From Eudorina sp. 2006-703-Eu-15 (Eukaryota; Chlorophyta; Chlorophyceae; Chlamydomonadales; Volvocaceae), in the NCBI GenBank assembly GCA_003117195.1, contig BDSI01000176.1, positions 62,001-126,000 of the forward strand: a stretch of DNA of 64,000 bases, given 5' to 3'. Shown in pieces: positions 11,740 through 23,600 of this stretch. A program made the position numbers and the translations under genes. Under the pieces are notes generated by a model that worked only from the letters and a program-made list of their open reading frames with translations, was not told the DNA's origin and made no database searches. Within the stretch, counting starts at the first letter, position 1. Every line of letters starts with the position of its first letter.

Positions 11740-14700
11740 ATGTCATCAAGTCATGTCGCCCGTCATTGCGGTAGCACGCTTGCTGGTACCAAGGCATCAG
11801 CTGCCGCAAGGGGAAAGCGGTCGGCCGTAGCCGTGGAGTTGCCAACTCCCGTTGCTCCTGGAAGCCGACGACGACAGACAGCCCTGACCACGTCAACGGC
11901 ACCGGCATGTGAAGAAAATGAAGCCGGCGACTTTTCTTCCCTACGGTCAGTCTTGTCGGTGCCCATCCACGGCAGTAGCACCCCTGTTGTTAGCCGTGCT
12001 GTTGGCAGGGCCGATCGCGATACGGAAAACCTCATACGGGCCATAGCTGGCCACAGTCGCCAAGCTCCTTCAACGGAACAGGCACATCAGCCGGACGACG
12101 CAGCGCCAGCCGCAGCTCACTCTGCGGCTGAAGGCGAAAGCCCGTCAGGGCAGGCCGCACGCTGGGACTCGGCGTCGCTGCTCCTGGCCCTGGACCGCAT
12201 CCCGGACGCCCCTTGCGCTGCGCCCGGCAGCGCAGCCCTCTCCCTGCAGCAGGGTGCCGGCATCAGCGCTGCGGGCGGCCCCAGTGCCGCTGATCCGGTG
12301 AACCACGACTTCGACTGGACTGGCGCTTCCGAAGCCTCCGCGCAGAACCACACCCACCTGCCGGAGGTCCTTCGCAGCCTTCTCTCGTCAATCGCGCCCG
12401 CCTCACCGCTGTCAGAGCCTCGAATAGCCGCCGGCCTGCGCAACGGCCACGCGCCGTCGACTGCACCTTACCCGCACGCGTCGCTGCCCGTCGATCGGTC
12501 TGGACCGTCCTCGACGGAAGGACCGACGCCTCACTCGACCACATCAGCGGAGACAGACCTGCAACGGCAAGCCCAATGGCAGCAACGGCAGCCGTCACCG
12601 TCAGCCGAGCGGGGGCCCCAGCCGGACCTCGGCTTCCTGCTCGGACCCCACATCGCGGGACGGGGTCCAGCGGCGGCGCCCCTCGTGTGCGCGGCGGTGG
12701 GCGTCCCGCTGCCGCCGTGGGCCGTGTCGCTGCTGCCGCCCACAGCAGCGGCGGCGGGGCTACGGCTGGACCCTTCCCTGGAGTGGGCTCTGGGCATTCT
12801 GAGCGTCGAGAAGGCGCCCCTGGAGCCGCGGCCCTCGGAGCTGCGGCTTGCCAACCGCATCCTGGCGGCGCACCTGGGGCCTGCGCCGCCGCCGAAGGGT
12901 CCTTCTGCGGGGGCGGCGGGCGGGGCCGCGCGCCAGGCCCCTGCGGCGACCGAGGGGCGCGGGGCCCGGTCCCCGTCGCCCACCCTACCATGGCCACTCG
13001 TGTTGCCAGTTTTGGATGCGGTGGCGGGGCGGCTGACCCCATCGTCTGCGCTGGCGCTGCTGCGGGTGCGCGCGAGGGGGCCCTTGGAGGAGGGCGCCGC
13101 GTGCGTTGGGTAGGCCCGGGGGTTAGAAAGGAAAACCGAGGCCCAGGAACGATCCCGGGCACACACCCAGAAGTACAGTACTCTACAGGGGCGGGGGGGA
13201 GGCGCCAGCGATCCGCAAGGCCCCGTGGTTTGTGGTCGATATGGGGCAGGGGGGTGTGGGTTGTGTGTAAATCCGTGGGACCTGCAAGGCACCCGCTTTC
13301 CAGGCACGCAACGTGCGCCGGGGGCGCCCACGGATGGACGACTATCTCTACAGTAGGATGCGGGGCCGCAGCCCTCGGCCGCTGTCCGATCCTGAACAAG
13401 CCAACCGAGTTGCACCCATGCCACCCTGGGGTCTTTCCTTCCGTGTGCTGGACCAGACCCTGCCCCAACAACTCATACCCCGCCCCTGGACCCATTCCAT
13501 CGTGTCACCCGCCCACCAGGTGATCTCCCAACAGGTGGGCCCTCACTGGCGGCGCGAGCTGCCGAAGGGGCATCAGGCCCACCTGGCAGCCACGCTGCAG
13601 ACCTGCTTCCGTACGGCGCTGAGGAGCCCCGACGCCGTGTCGCCATCGGTGAGCTGACCCCCCCCTCTGCCTGCCCGGTTCTCAAGTACGGCCCCTTTGC
13701 CAGTTTGGGAGCAACACCCCGACCTCCTTTGGCCCTGTACCGGCCTGCCCTGGCCGTCATGGTGCCTCACCCTCGGGGGCCCCATCCCTCCCTGACACTC
13801 ACGATCCCATCCGGCCCTGCGTCCCACGGCCCCCCAGACCGCCGCTGGGTTGCTGGCGGTCATCTCCCGACTCAACCTGCGCTCGCCAGCCGCTTGCTCC
13901 CTCCTGGTGGCGCGTGTGGTGGCGGGGGTGGTGCCGTCGGGGCCGATCGGCAAGCGGGCTGCAGCGGCCCTCATTGCGACAGCCGCGTCTCCCACAGCAG
14001 CACCATCTCCATCAACATCCGCATCTGCAGCGGCGGAGGCGGGGGTGGCGCCGGCAGCGCTGGCGTCTTCCGGAGCAGATGCAACCGCCGTCCGGGCTAT
14101 CCAAGGGGCCCATGAGGTAACCCAGGGGACGTCCCCGACCGAAGAGGCGACCCCCGCGCGAGCCGCGGCGTCACATCTCCGGTCTCGACGGTACGACACG
14201 CACGTCCGGTTCAAACGGCACGCGGAGGGCCGCCACGGGCGCAGCCGGACGCGTGCGGGTGATGGGGCCGTCAGCCGCCCGGGGCTGGGGCGCCGCGGTG
14301 TGAAGGCGCCGCGGGGCCTGGGCTTGAGGCTAGCTCGGAGGCGAGCACCCTCGGGTGTGTCCCGGGTGCCGGAGCTGGGTCCCCGGAGGGCGGCCCAGCT
14401 GCGGTGGGTCTGTGTGGCGCTTTCCACACTGTCCCGCCTGCACATCCCGCCCGCGGCGCTCCCGCAGCGCGCAGTCACCAAAATGCTCTGGTGGGTGAGG
14501 TGGTGGGTCTGGTGGTGGTGGTGGTGGTGGTGGTGGTGGTGGTGGTGGTGGTGGGAGGGGATTAGATGAGGAGTCGCGGAGATGGGCGAGGTGATGACCG
14601 GTGGTGTCCGTAGGGCTCTCGTGGGGCGGTGGGTGATGGTGAGCTAACGAGGAGGATGTGCTTACCTTGACGCGGTGGGACGGTATGGGTGGCAGGGGTT

Positions 14701-16801
14701 GTAGCCAGAGCGCTGGGATCGGTAGACGGCTGCGGTCTTGGCTCCGCATCGGCATCCGAGCAGGGGCCCGGATCCGGGGTGCCGGCGATCGGCAGTCGGC
14801 CGCCGTACATTGATGTCTTAGTGAACTCGGATGCGCTCCAGACGCATCTGCCTGACACAAGGCGAGCCCGTTGACCGCCCATCTCCGCGCAGGGCCGCGC
14901 TCTTCTCCTCCGCGTACTGGACGCCGGGCATCGCCGCCGCCCTGCCGGTGTGGGCGCACCGCCTGGCCTGCCGCCCGCCCGACGCCTTCCTGCGCCGCTA
15001 CACCCGGGTGCTGCTGTCGGCCCCCTCCGGGCCGGCGCGCCGCTGGGGCCCCCCGGTAGGGCAGCAACAACCCGCGTCGCCGCAGCAGCCGCAGTCCGGG
15101 GTATCAACACCGGACGCGGATGCCGTACAGGGCGTCGTGCAGGATGGCGCACGCGCGGACGGACCGCCGTCGGCCGTGGCCAGCAGCTGCAGCACCGGCA
15201 GCAGCAGTAGCAGCGCCAAGCGTGGACGGAGCCGGGGCGCCACCGGGGCCCCAGCCGTTGCGTGTGGGACTGCCGCCGGCGCCAACGCCGCGACATCGCC
15301 CCGCGACATCGAGGCCGGCACCGCCGCCACGTCCGACGGCCGCTGCTTGCTGGAGAGAATGACCGCCTCGCAGCTGTTCGCATCGCTGGAGGCGCTCGTC
15401 GTACAAGATTACGAACCTTGTACGACAGGGCAGGGCCGGGAACCCACATCAGAAATCGGGCCAGGACGGGAAGGCGGGTTGCCGAGCGCCGGCGGGCACT
15501 CCGATGGGGCACATGGTGGAGCAGACGAGGGCAGCTGTGGGCGCCCCAGCACCAGCGGCGGAGGGCATCAGCCCCTGCCGCGGGGTGCGCGCTGGGGGAC
15601 GCTGATGGTGAGTCGGCGACGGGGGTCGGTGATCGGGGGCCGCCAGGGTCGGGCAGCTTGGATCCATCGCCGTTGGCATCGCCCAGGTTGCGCGGTTGCC
15701 GTACTGCGCCCGGGCTCAGTCAGCCGAAGAAGGGCGGCTTTCCCCCTTTTCACCGGGAGGCTTCGCACCAGGGGTGCAGCGGGCCGGGGCCCAAAGGTGG
15801 CAAACGGAGCCGGCCTCGGACCACCGAGGTGTGGTACGGCGTAGGGAAGCGCAAGGCCCGTGTGTGTGTGCGTCAGGTGCGCGGCTGTATGTGTTCAAGG
15901 AACCCGGCTCCTCAACCTCAGAACCCTTCACTGACGTCTCCTCAAGGTCTGGGCTGTACCGTTCCCCCATCCGGCCCCATCAGTCCGCCCCTGGATCCTG
16001 TCCCGTCCCCCCCCCTTCCTCGCGCAGCGCCGACTGGCGACCGCGTTGACCAGCCGCGTTGGCCGCTTGCGGAGGGATCAGCTGTGCCGCCTGCCGCTGC
16101 TGCTGAGCCGGGTTTCGGAGCCGCCGCTGGAGGCGCTCGGTGGGCTATGGGAGCAGGTGCGCCAGGGAGTGGTCCTGGGCGTGGGGCCGGGGACCGATGG
16201 GAGGGCGCATCAGCGAGCCGTGCACAGAGGTTCCTGCCGCGAGCTGGCTCCAAAGCCGCGAGCGTCATTTGTTCATTCCGCATTTCGGACTCGGGGACGG
16301 CTTGGCCGCTGCAACGAAGGCACCTGCTCTCCCCCCTGCCATGCATCGCCTTGTGCACCCAATGGCACCACCTCCGCAGCGCACCGAGCTCAGCACAATG
16401 CCCGGCCAGAGGGGCTCACGGGTCCCGGGCCCCGGGGGCGGTGCCGGTTGCTCCCACCCTGGAGTGTACTGCAGGGGGCCCGTAGGGGCTTTAGGGTCTA
16501 AAAATGTGTCACCACACACAGGCTGGTCATCAGGAACTCACATCTGCTCCTCGCCGCATCGCGCCTTGCGCCCCGATCTGGTGACGGAAAGAAACTGCTC
16601 CGAACTAACGCCCCCGAATCTGGATCTGGGTCTGGATGTGGGCTTCGACCAGGTGTACCTGCTCCGCGCCCGGGCGGTGCTCCCCTCGGCCGACGTGGTG
16701 GATGTGATGCTGCTGCTGAGGGGCCTGGCGGTCGGGCGGCAGCGGGCGGACGGCGGCGTCCGTCCTGCGCCAGCAGCAGCAGTAGCAGCAGTAGCAGCAC
16801 C

Positions 16802-16832
<31 letters not shown>

Positions 16833-18080
16833 GCAGCAGCAGCTGCAAGAGGCCGGCGGGGGAGGAGAGGGCCAGATGGCGAGGTCCCCGCGGGAGCGGC
16901 CCGCGCGCAGAGATGCGATACGGCACATGTGTCGTACGATTGGCTGGGGACGGAGCTGGCGGACGATGCGCTGCGGCGGTACGCGGTAGGTGCCGTACTG
17001 GGGGGCGGCTCGGGTGGGGGTTTGGGGGTTGAGCGGACGACACGCCGTGGGCTCCGCCGCCCTCATGCAGGCCAAGAGCGCTCTGCCAGCACGCATGCAT
17101 CCAAGCCAGGCTTGGGTCCTAGGAGACTGCACCAAAAACCTGCAGAGAGGGGCTTGGCTGACCGCCCGGGCTCGCGCTTATTGGCCTATATCGTGGTGCA
17201 GGTACTGCTCCCGTCCGCGTCGCTGTACCACACGGCTGCCGTACTGGAGTCCCTGGCGCTGCTCTGGCGGCAGCCGCCAGGGCCGCCCCCGCCGCTGCAT
17301 GCGGAGCTGGAGGTGGAGGGGGCGGTGCAGGTGCGGCGCCCGCGGCTGGCGGCCCGGGATCCCCGTCCCTGCCCCTCATCAGGCCAGGCCTCAGCGTCGG
17401 CGCCAAGCTCGGCGACAGCAGCGGCAGTGGTAGCAGTGGGAACCGGGACGGTGGCCGCACGGGGCCCGGTGCGAGAGCCCAGTCAAGGAGGGCCACCCCT
17501 GTCGCCGTCGTTGCTGTCGCGGCCGCAGTCGCCGGCGCCCCTCCACGGTGCCGATTCGGCGCCGGCGCCGATCACGCCCAGTCCTGAGGCTGATCTCCGG
17601 CGGCGGCGCATGGCAGATCTGGATTCGGAGCGAGACTTCTTGCTGCAGCAGTTGGACGAGCACGTGACGAGGTGCCTGGTGTACGGTGGCGGTGGCGGCG
17701 GGCAGGCGGCGGCGCACAGCAACGCAAGGCGCCGTGGCGGCCGCGGCGATGACGGTTCGGCCTGGAGTCGGAATCGGGTTCGGCGGGTTCCGTCGGGTCT
17801 GGTGGTCAAGGTGAGGCGGTCTGCGGGTTGGGTATGCAGCTTGTGAGTAGGAATGGACCTGCGGGAAGAGCTGTAATATGTGTTTAGCGGGAAACCCGCC
17901 CCTTATGGGGAGAGGTGTAATTAATGTTAAGGATGTTACAGTGGTAATATATGTGATAATGGAGCATTGAGCCGCGAGAAACCCGACAGGACGCGACCAC
18001 AGGACACGTCCCACGCCGTACCATGCCGTACCATTTGTGTCTCTGTGGCCTTCGCCGCATTCCTCCAAAGCGCCGTGCAT

Positions 18081-18161
<81 letters not shown>

Positions 18162-18889
18162 CCGTTACAGTGTGGATAGGCTTCCGGGCCCTGTCTAAGG
18201 GTTTATGCCGCGGTTTTATATGATGCTATAGGACACCTTCAACCATCATCACACCGAACCTACGCCATACGAACCGAAGGTCCAAGGCGGTTGATCCTGC
18301 CAACTAAGGATCCCACCTCATCCATTCACCCGCACATCCGTAGAGACAGAGGGTTCAGCAATCGCCACCAATCTAGCGTGCGAATCTCAATCCATCAACT
18401 GTGATCTCAACTCCACATCTCAGCAGCTAGCCATAATCTCATGCTCCCGAACAATGTCGGGGGTCACCCTGGGACTCGAACCCAGGACCTTAAACCTAAC
18501 CGCGGTAGTGTCACCTGACCTGACCCTGCCGTGCATGTGGTCTGCAGCCATCAGCCGGAACGTATTGCCATACCATCACATCACATCGCGACACATCACA
18601 TCACATCGCGACACAGCGACAGCGCCTTCGTGAAGCTCTGAAATCCCTCGTGCTGCATTCCCACCTAACTTGCCCCTTGACCGGCCCGCGGCGGCGCCAG
18701 GTGCTGGCGGCGTACGGCCTGTTGGGACGGCGCCCTCCGCCCCCGCTCCAGGGCGCGCTGGAGGCGGCGCTGGTGGCTGGCGGCGAGGGGCTGGGGACGC
18801 AGGGCTGGCAGCGCGTCCGGGAGGCCTACCGCCGGCTGGGGCTGCAGCCCGGCCGCGACTTGAGCGTGGCGCTGCTGACGTTCGGGTAG
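11740..18889 (+). CDS. Large helical-repeat (OPR-like) protein, probably organellar
   Basis: Eight exons join with agreeing phases: 11740-13065, 13520-13648, 13838-14490, 14893-15607, 16028-16156, 16653-16985, 17202-17810 and 18701-18889 (1360 residues, stop TAG). The N-terminus is Ser/Arg/Ala-rich with few acids for its first 50 residues, like a chloroplast transit peptide. After a 400-residue low-complexity region come degenerate helical units: QLRWVCVALSTLSRLHIPPA, SADVVDVMLLLRGLAV, SLYHTAAVLESLALLWRQPP and VLAAYGLLGRRPPPPLQGAL. The Leu/Ala-rich helix followed by a Pro-Pro turn is typical of volvocine OPR/RAP-class proteins. No RAP domain is visible; the protein ends DLSVALLTFG. Exon 2 has alternative acceptors at 13519 and 13534. 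Family placement is by repeat style only. Confidence 0.65.
14511..14554. repeat. (TGG)n microsatellite
   Basis: About 14 tandem GGT units directly follow the donor of exon 3 of the OPR-like gene. They are intronic, since the splice at 14490 keeps the frame. Confidence 0.9.
18072..18538 (-). mobile_element. Putative tRNA-derived SINE with (TAC)n tail
   Basis: Read on the minus strand, the element starts near 18527 with a tRNA-like head. A GGGTCA/TGACCC pair closes it like an acceptor stem, and a T-arm (CTGGG-TTCGAGT-CCCAG) contains a perfect pol III B box at 18483-18471. A body of about 300 bases follows, and then a (TAC)n tail at 18162-18081. The 11-mer GCCGTGCATGT occurs at 18072-18082 and again at 18528-18538, exactly outside tail and head, as a target-site duplication would. 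The head is shorter than a functional tRNA and has no good anticodon arm, so it is not a tRNA gene. It lies antisense in the last intron (17811-18700) of the OPR-like gene. Confidence 0.6.
18081..18162. repeat. (GTA)n microsatellite, tail of the SINE-like element
   Basis: About 27 uninterrupted GTA units on the plus strand ((TAC)n on the minus strand). They abut one copy of the proposed 11-bp target-site duplication. Confidence 0.9.
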
Positions 18890-20651
18890 CACGTCCCGCC
18901 CGGGGGACCCCCGCTCAGCGCAGGTACCCACCCCTGCAACGCCGTGGGTCCTTCGGATTGGCGAGCCCGGAGGCGCAGTCCCCCTGGACGGGCCCGTACA
19001 TGTTCGCATGTTCGCGAGGGATGGGGCGATTGACGGGCGCAGGGGCAATGGGGCGCAAGCGTCGCTGTGGGGCGGCGACGCGACTGCCCGGCCCTGCACA
19101 AGCGGGAGGTGTGGGTTAGGCTGGGCATGTCAGTGTCGGCATCATGGGGTCGACGGGCAGCAGGCAGGTGGTCTGCAGGCAGGATTGTTGGGTGGGTGCC
19201 GCTGGCCTTGCTGGGGCCGAGTTGCGGAGAGCCGCCGCGACCCGTGGAAGCTAGCAAGATGATGATGGCGATGGGTGATGGGGGTGAGGAGGTGAGCACC
19301 TGCCGTATGAGAGAGAGTGAGGGGGAGAGGCGCAGGGGGGTGCCGCACGGGAGCTGCGTGGCCCCACGTCAGGACGTGTGTTTGCCTGTTGGATGTTGGT
19401 GATGAAGTGTAGTGAGGGATGAGAGGCAGGGGGTACCTGGGAGCAAGGTTGAGGCCGGGCCCGGGCGGCTATCACCCGGAGAGGTACACCTGGGGCCGCG
19501 TTGTTGCGGGCGGACCTCTGGTGTCGCAGAACAGTGTTCGGCAGAACCGTTTCGTATTTCGCATGGCACCTCATTTGCCCGCAGCTTCAGGTAATCAGTC
19601 GGAGAGGACTGCATTGGGTTGCCGTGCATCGGCGATGCACCGATGTTGTGTGCGCAGGGGACGCGCCCGGGGTTGAAGTGCGATTTCAGGTAGGCGGCGC
19701 ACGAACGTACGCCGGGCTTGCGTACGGAGCAGGACGTGCGCTGCGATGGCGTGATCTATAAGATTGTGAATCGTTTGTCGGCGCCCTCCAGGAACAAGAT
19801 GTATGGCTCCGCTGCAACCGAGTTCGCCTCGGCTGGCTCACGAAAAGCAATTCCGCAGACGTCGGTGATTCGGTATGCTTGAGGTGCGGGCTCCGTTGAC
19901 GACGTGTGTAACGAACACGGAAGTCTGGTTTCCGGTCACTGCTTTCCGGCTGATGTTTGCAAAGCTGATATTTGCAGATGGAGGGCACGGTACCCAGCGT
20001 CCTCGGGCTCGTGGGCGCAGCAAGGTCGGCAAGGTGGCCGCGCATTTGCCCCGCTCCGTGTGTGAAGCGGGAAAAACCTGTGCATGGCTTTGCACCACAT
20101 ATGTATCCAGGCTGTCTGAAGGGCCTCCGATCGAGTGTGCACGTCCTGTATGTCGGGCGGCGCGACTACGCGACCCTGGGGGGTGACTGTGGGGGACTGC
20201 CTGTCCCGCGGGAGTGATGGGTGGCTCAAAAACATGACATCCACGTCACCGAGTGCACCTGGCAGATGCATGTGGTAACCATACACATCTCCTGCCCAGG
20301 TTTTGAGTCATCTCGGGCGGGTGCAACGGTCCGAGTACGGTTGTACGATCCATGCACGCCGCACCCTTGAAGCCTGAGACCCGTGCTTCCATCAACAACA
20401 ACACGTCGCAGAACAAATATCATAAGTCTGTTGAGCGTTAGGTGGAGTACGGGTGAACGGTGGTGGGAGTGTATGTTGCACCGTCTCGTACCTTTCATCA
20501 GGTAGTCCAATCATGGAACAGCAGTCCTACAGACATATGCATCCTTGTATGTAGCTTAGCTTAAAACTTGCAACTACACGTTATGATGAACTGTAACGAA
20601 GAGCGTGGGATTTAACAGAGTTTCACAGGGTTCATTGGGTCGTCCTGTATC
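18890..20651. other. Intergenic region with no recognised gene
   Basis: The region spans from the OPR-like stop to the NBAS-like start. Open frames exist on both strands but none shows a conserved motif or a splice-compatible chain. The last 130 bases (from about 20520) are A+T-richer and probably form the promoter and 5' UTR of the NBAS-like gene. TGTAA at about 19906 is a possible, rather distant poly(A) signal for the upstream gene. Confidence 0.4.
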
Positions 20652-23600
20652 ATGCAAATTGACAAAAAAGTTTTGTATGAAGAATTAGAGGTTTTTACAA
20701 GCAGTGGAAATGTTCGATCAGCTTCGGTTGCGCAAAGACGACGTGGGCAGGAGTTCAGCGATCAAGGTAGTAAGCTTATAACTTATCTGATTTGCTTACA
20801 ACGAAACAGTAAAATGTGTCTTTCCCCGCATGCTGTCTTGGTGTTCCAGGAGGACTGCTTGTTTCTCCGGATTGCTCAGCCGTCGCTGTATTGGACTCGA
20901 CTGCGACTTGCATTACCTTTCTTCATGGAAAGGAGAATCAAACGCTTGCGGGCAAGGAGATTGCGCAATCCGGTGGTGATCTCGCAGCTGTCCGGAGCTT
21001 CCTGCCCACCAGCATAAATGCTGGCAGCCTCTCCGTGGGGGACCGTATTATAGCATTTGGTTGGTCAACGGATAGCACCCGCTTAGCGGTGGCTTGCACT
21101 TCCGGCTATGTGTATGTGCTGGACAGGTGGGTTGTCGAAGCTGTGCTGAAAGTTGGGCACGTCCCACTGAGTTGGTCGTCCCGCGACTTCCTTGGCGCAG
21201 CAACGGACTGCCGCCTTAGGGGTGGCCTGGCAGGGCCAAATGAAATCCCTTGCATCTTTAGCCAACAACCTCGCCAGGCATGGGCGGAAGGCCCGGGTTT
21301 CGCCCCTGTCTACCCCTCGCGGCGTAAGCGTTTATCAGTTATCTTGAGAGTTATCTTGGGAGAGCGTTCTGACCACAAGATGGCCTGAGGCCTCCCTTTA
21401 CAGCGCCTTCCCTCCCTTCCCGCCGAATGTAACCGTTACAAGGTGGACCCGTGTCCCGACCGGCTGTTCCAACGGTGTTTCTGCCTGCCTGCCTGCCGTG
21501 TGTCAGGGCCGGTCAACCTGTGGCCCTTCTGCCACCCTCCGCGGGGCCCTGGATCAACAAGCCCCTGGGCGCCCTGGCGATGCCCTCACCGTCCACGCTC
21601 GTCCTCGTCACAGCCCGGCCGGCACAGCTGTACATCGTCCCCCTGGGCGCCCCCCCCCGCGCTGTCCAGGCGCTGCGACCCCACCAGTTGGGCCAGCAGC
21701 ACGACGACGTACGGGTGGCGGCGTACGACGCCCGCACGTGCACGCTGGTAGTCGCAGGGGAGGGTGGCGGCGGGAGCAGCCGTAAGGGCGCGGGGTCCGG
21801 CCGTGTCACCGTCAGCGCCTGGCGGCTGGAGCTGCCCGGCTCAGAAACCCCGGGCAGCTCAGCATCGGGCGCGAAGGCCATCTCACTTGGGTGCTACTCG
21901 GGGCCCGTTGTGCTGGACGCCGCCGGCAGTGGAGTCAACGGCGCAGCTGCAGACGGCGGCCCCGCCTGGTCGCGGCGCAGGTGGACGCTGTCCGTGTCCT
22001 CACTGGGGGAGCACGTGGCGCTGGTGGCGCCCCCCACACCGGGGGTGCTGCTGCTATCGCTGCCGCAGTGTCAACGGGTGGACCCGGGGGAGCGCTTCGC
22101 GGGCCGCACCGCGCCACCGGTGTCGGCCTTCCGGGTGCGTATGCAGGTGCCTCGCGGGCCGAGCCCCCCTCAAGTTTCTGTATGTGGGTCAGGCCATGAC
22201 GTGAATCAATCCACGGATTCAGGGCCAGTACGGGACCTGCGTGGTTGGCCAGTCAGATTGATTGACCGGGCGCCTGCCCGTCTCTCGGGGTTGATCAGCT
22301 CCGCCTACCCCTGCCTACCTGCCACCCAGGATACCTTGGCGCGGTCGGTGGAGGCGGCTGCGAGCGTGTCCTGGTGGAGCTCGGAGGCCGTGTTGAGCCT
22401 CAGCGACCTGGCGGGTCACGTGGGCCTTGCACAGCTGCCGGGGTACGACAACCTGCTGGCGGGGGACGACGAGCAGCTCAAGTACGCCCCAGGTGGGTGA
22501 GGCCGTCGGTGCGGCTGCGGCGGGTGGGGGTATGGAAGGCCCCGACTCCCCGGCGGGCGGTTCGCGGGAACGTTGTTTTAATCTTTCCGGACTGCTGCAC
22601 TTCGTTTTATGGAGGGGCCAGGGGGGAGGTGAGAGGGGCCAGGACGGGGACACGGGTGGACGGGGGCAGGGCTGCACTGCGCACCCGTCTCTTTGGTATG
22701 AACCTCGAGGCGTTATTCGCCCTCGGTGCGGCAATGGCGTCGGCACTTCTTTTGCGTCCATGGCGGAGGCACTGCCAAGCTGACCGCCACCGGGACACCG
22801 ACGCCCCGGCAGCAGCCAGGATCCGACATGGGGGTGGGTTTGCGGCCGTTGAGCTGGGCATGCCTACGTGCATAAACCCGAGAATCCGCGACTCGCTGGA
22901 ACCCTCGCCCGACCGTGCCAAGGGTGCTCTGCTGCCGCTGCTGTTGCGGCCGCGGCGGGTGTTGCCTTGCCCTGTGCGCTATGTGGGCTGTAGGCTCGCT
23001 CGTCGCTTCCAAAACCGCCGGTCCCGGACCGCGCGGGCTGCTGGTCTTGGAGCCCTTGGTGCCCGAGGGCAGACCCGGGGCGGGTGCGGGGCTCGCACCG
23101 CTTGCCGGCGGCGTCCGGGTGGGGAAGGGTGCCGCTGCGGAGGCGGCCGCGGCCGCCGCGGCGGCGGCTCCCGGCACCCGACTGCTTCTGCTGGCGGAGC
23201 GGACGCCGGAGGAGATGTTGCAGGTGCGTCGGCTGTTGCAACGGTGCACCGTGGATTTGTGTGTGTGTGGGGGGGGTGTTACCCTGAGGGGCGGGTTACT
23301 GGCAACCACGGGGACCAGGGCGCGTTACAACTGTCGGGGTTAGTTCCAGCCTTTGCTAACTGTGGTCAGAGTTGGTAGAGTGCGCGTGGCCCTAAAACTT
23401 TCCCGAGAGAGAGAAAAAGAGAGTGTGTTTAAGAAAACAGAGAGTGTGGCCGTCGAGAGGGGCCGTCGCCATAGGGCACCCGCCCTCTCGCTCTAACTGG
23501 CTTGCCACCTGCTAACAGCGGGCAGCGGTGTGCGCGGCGCGGCGGCTAAACGGCGCCGTTGACCGCCACGGCTCCTGTCCTCAACTGCTCCAACCCATAT

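Noticed and set aside
12263..13495. 410-codon minus-strand ORF opposite the OPR-like first exon
   Set aside because: It is a high-G+C antisense shadow with Pro/Arg/Ala composition and no motif. The plus-strand frame has phase-consistent splicing.
18461..18527. tRNA gene on the minus strand (good T-arm and B box)
   Set aside because: Only about 66 bases lie between the acceptor-like halves and no anticodon arm forms. Tail and flanking duplication fit a SINE better.
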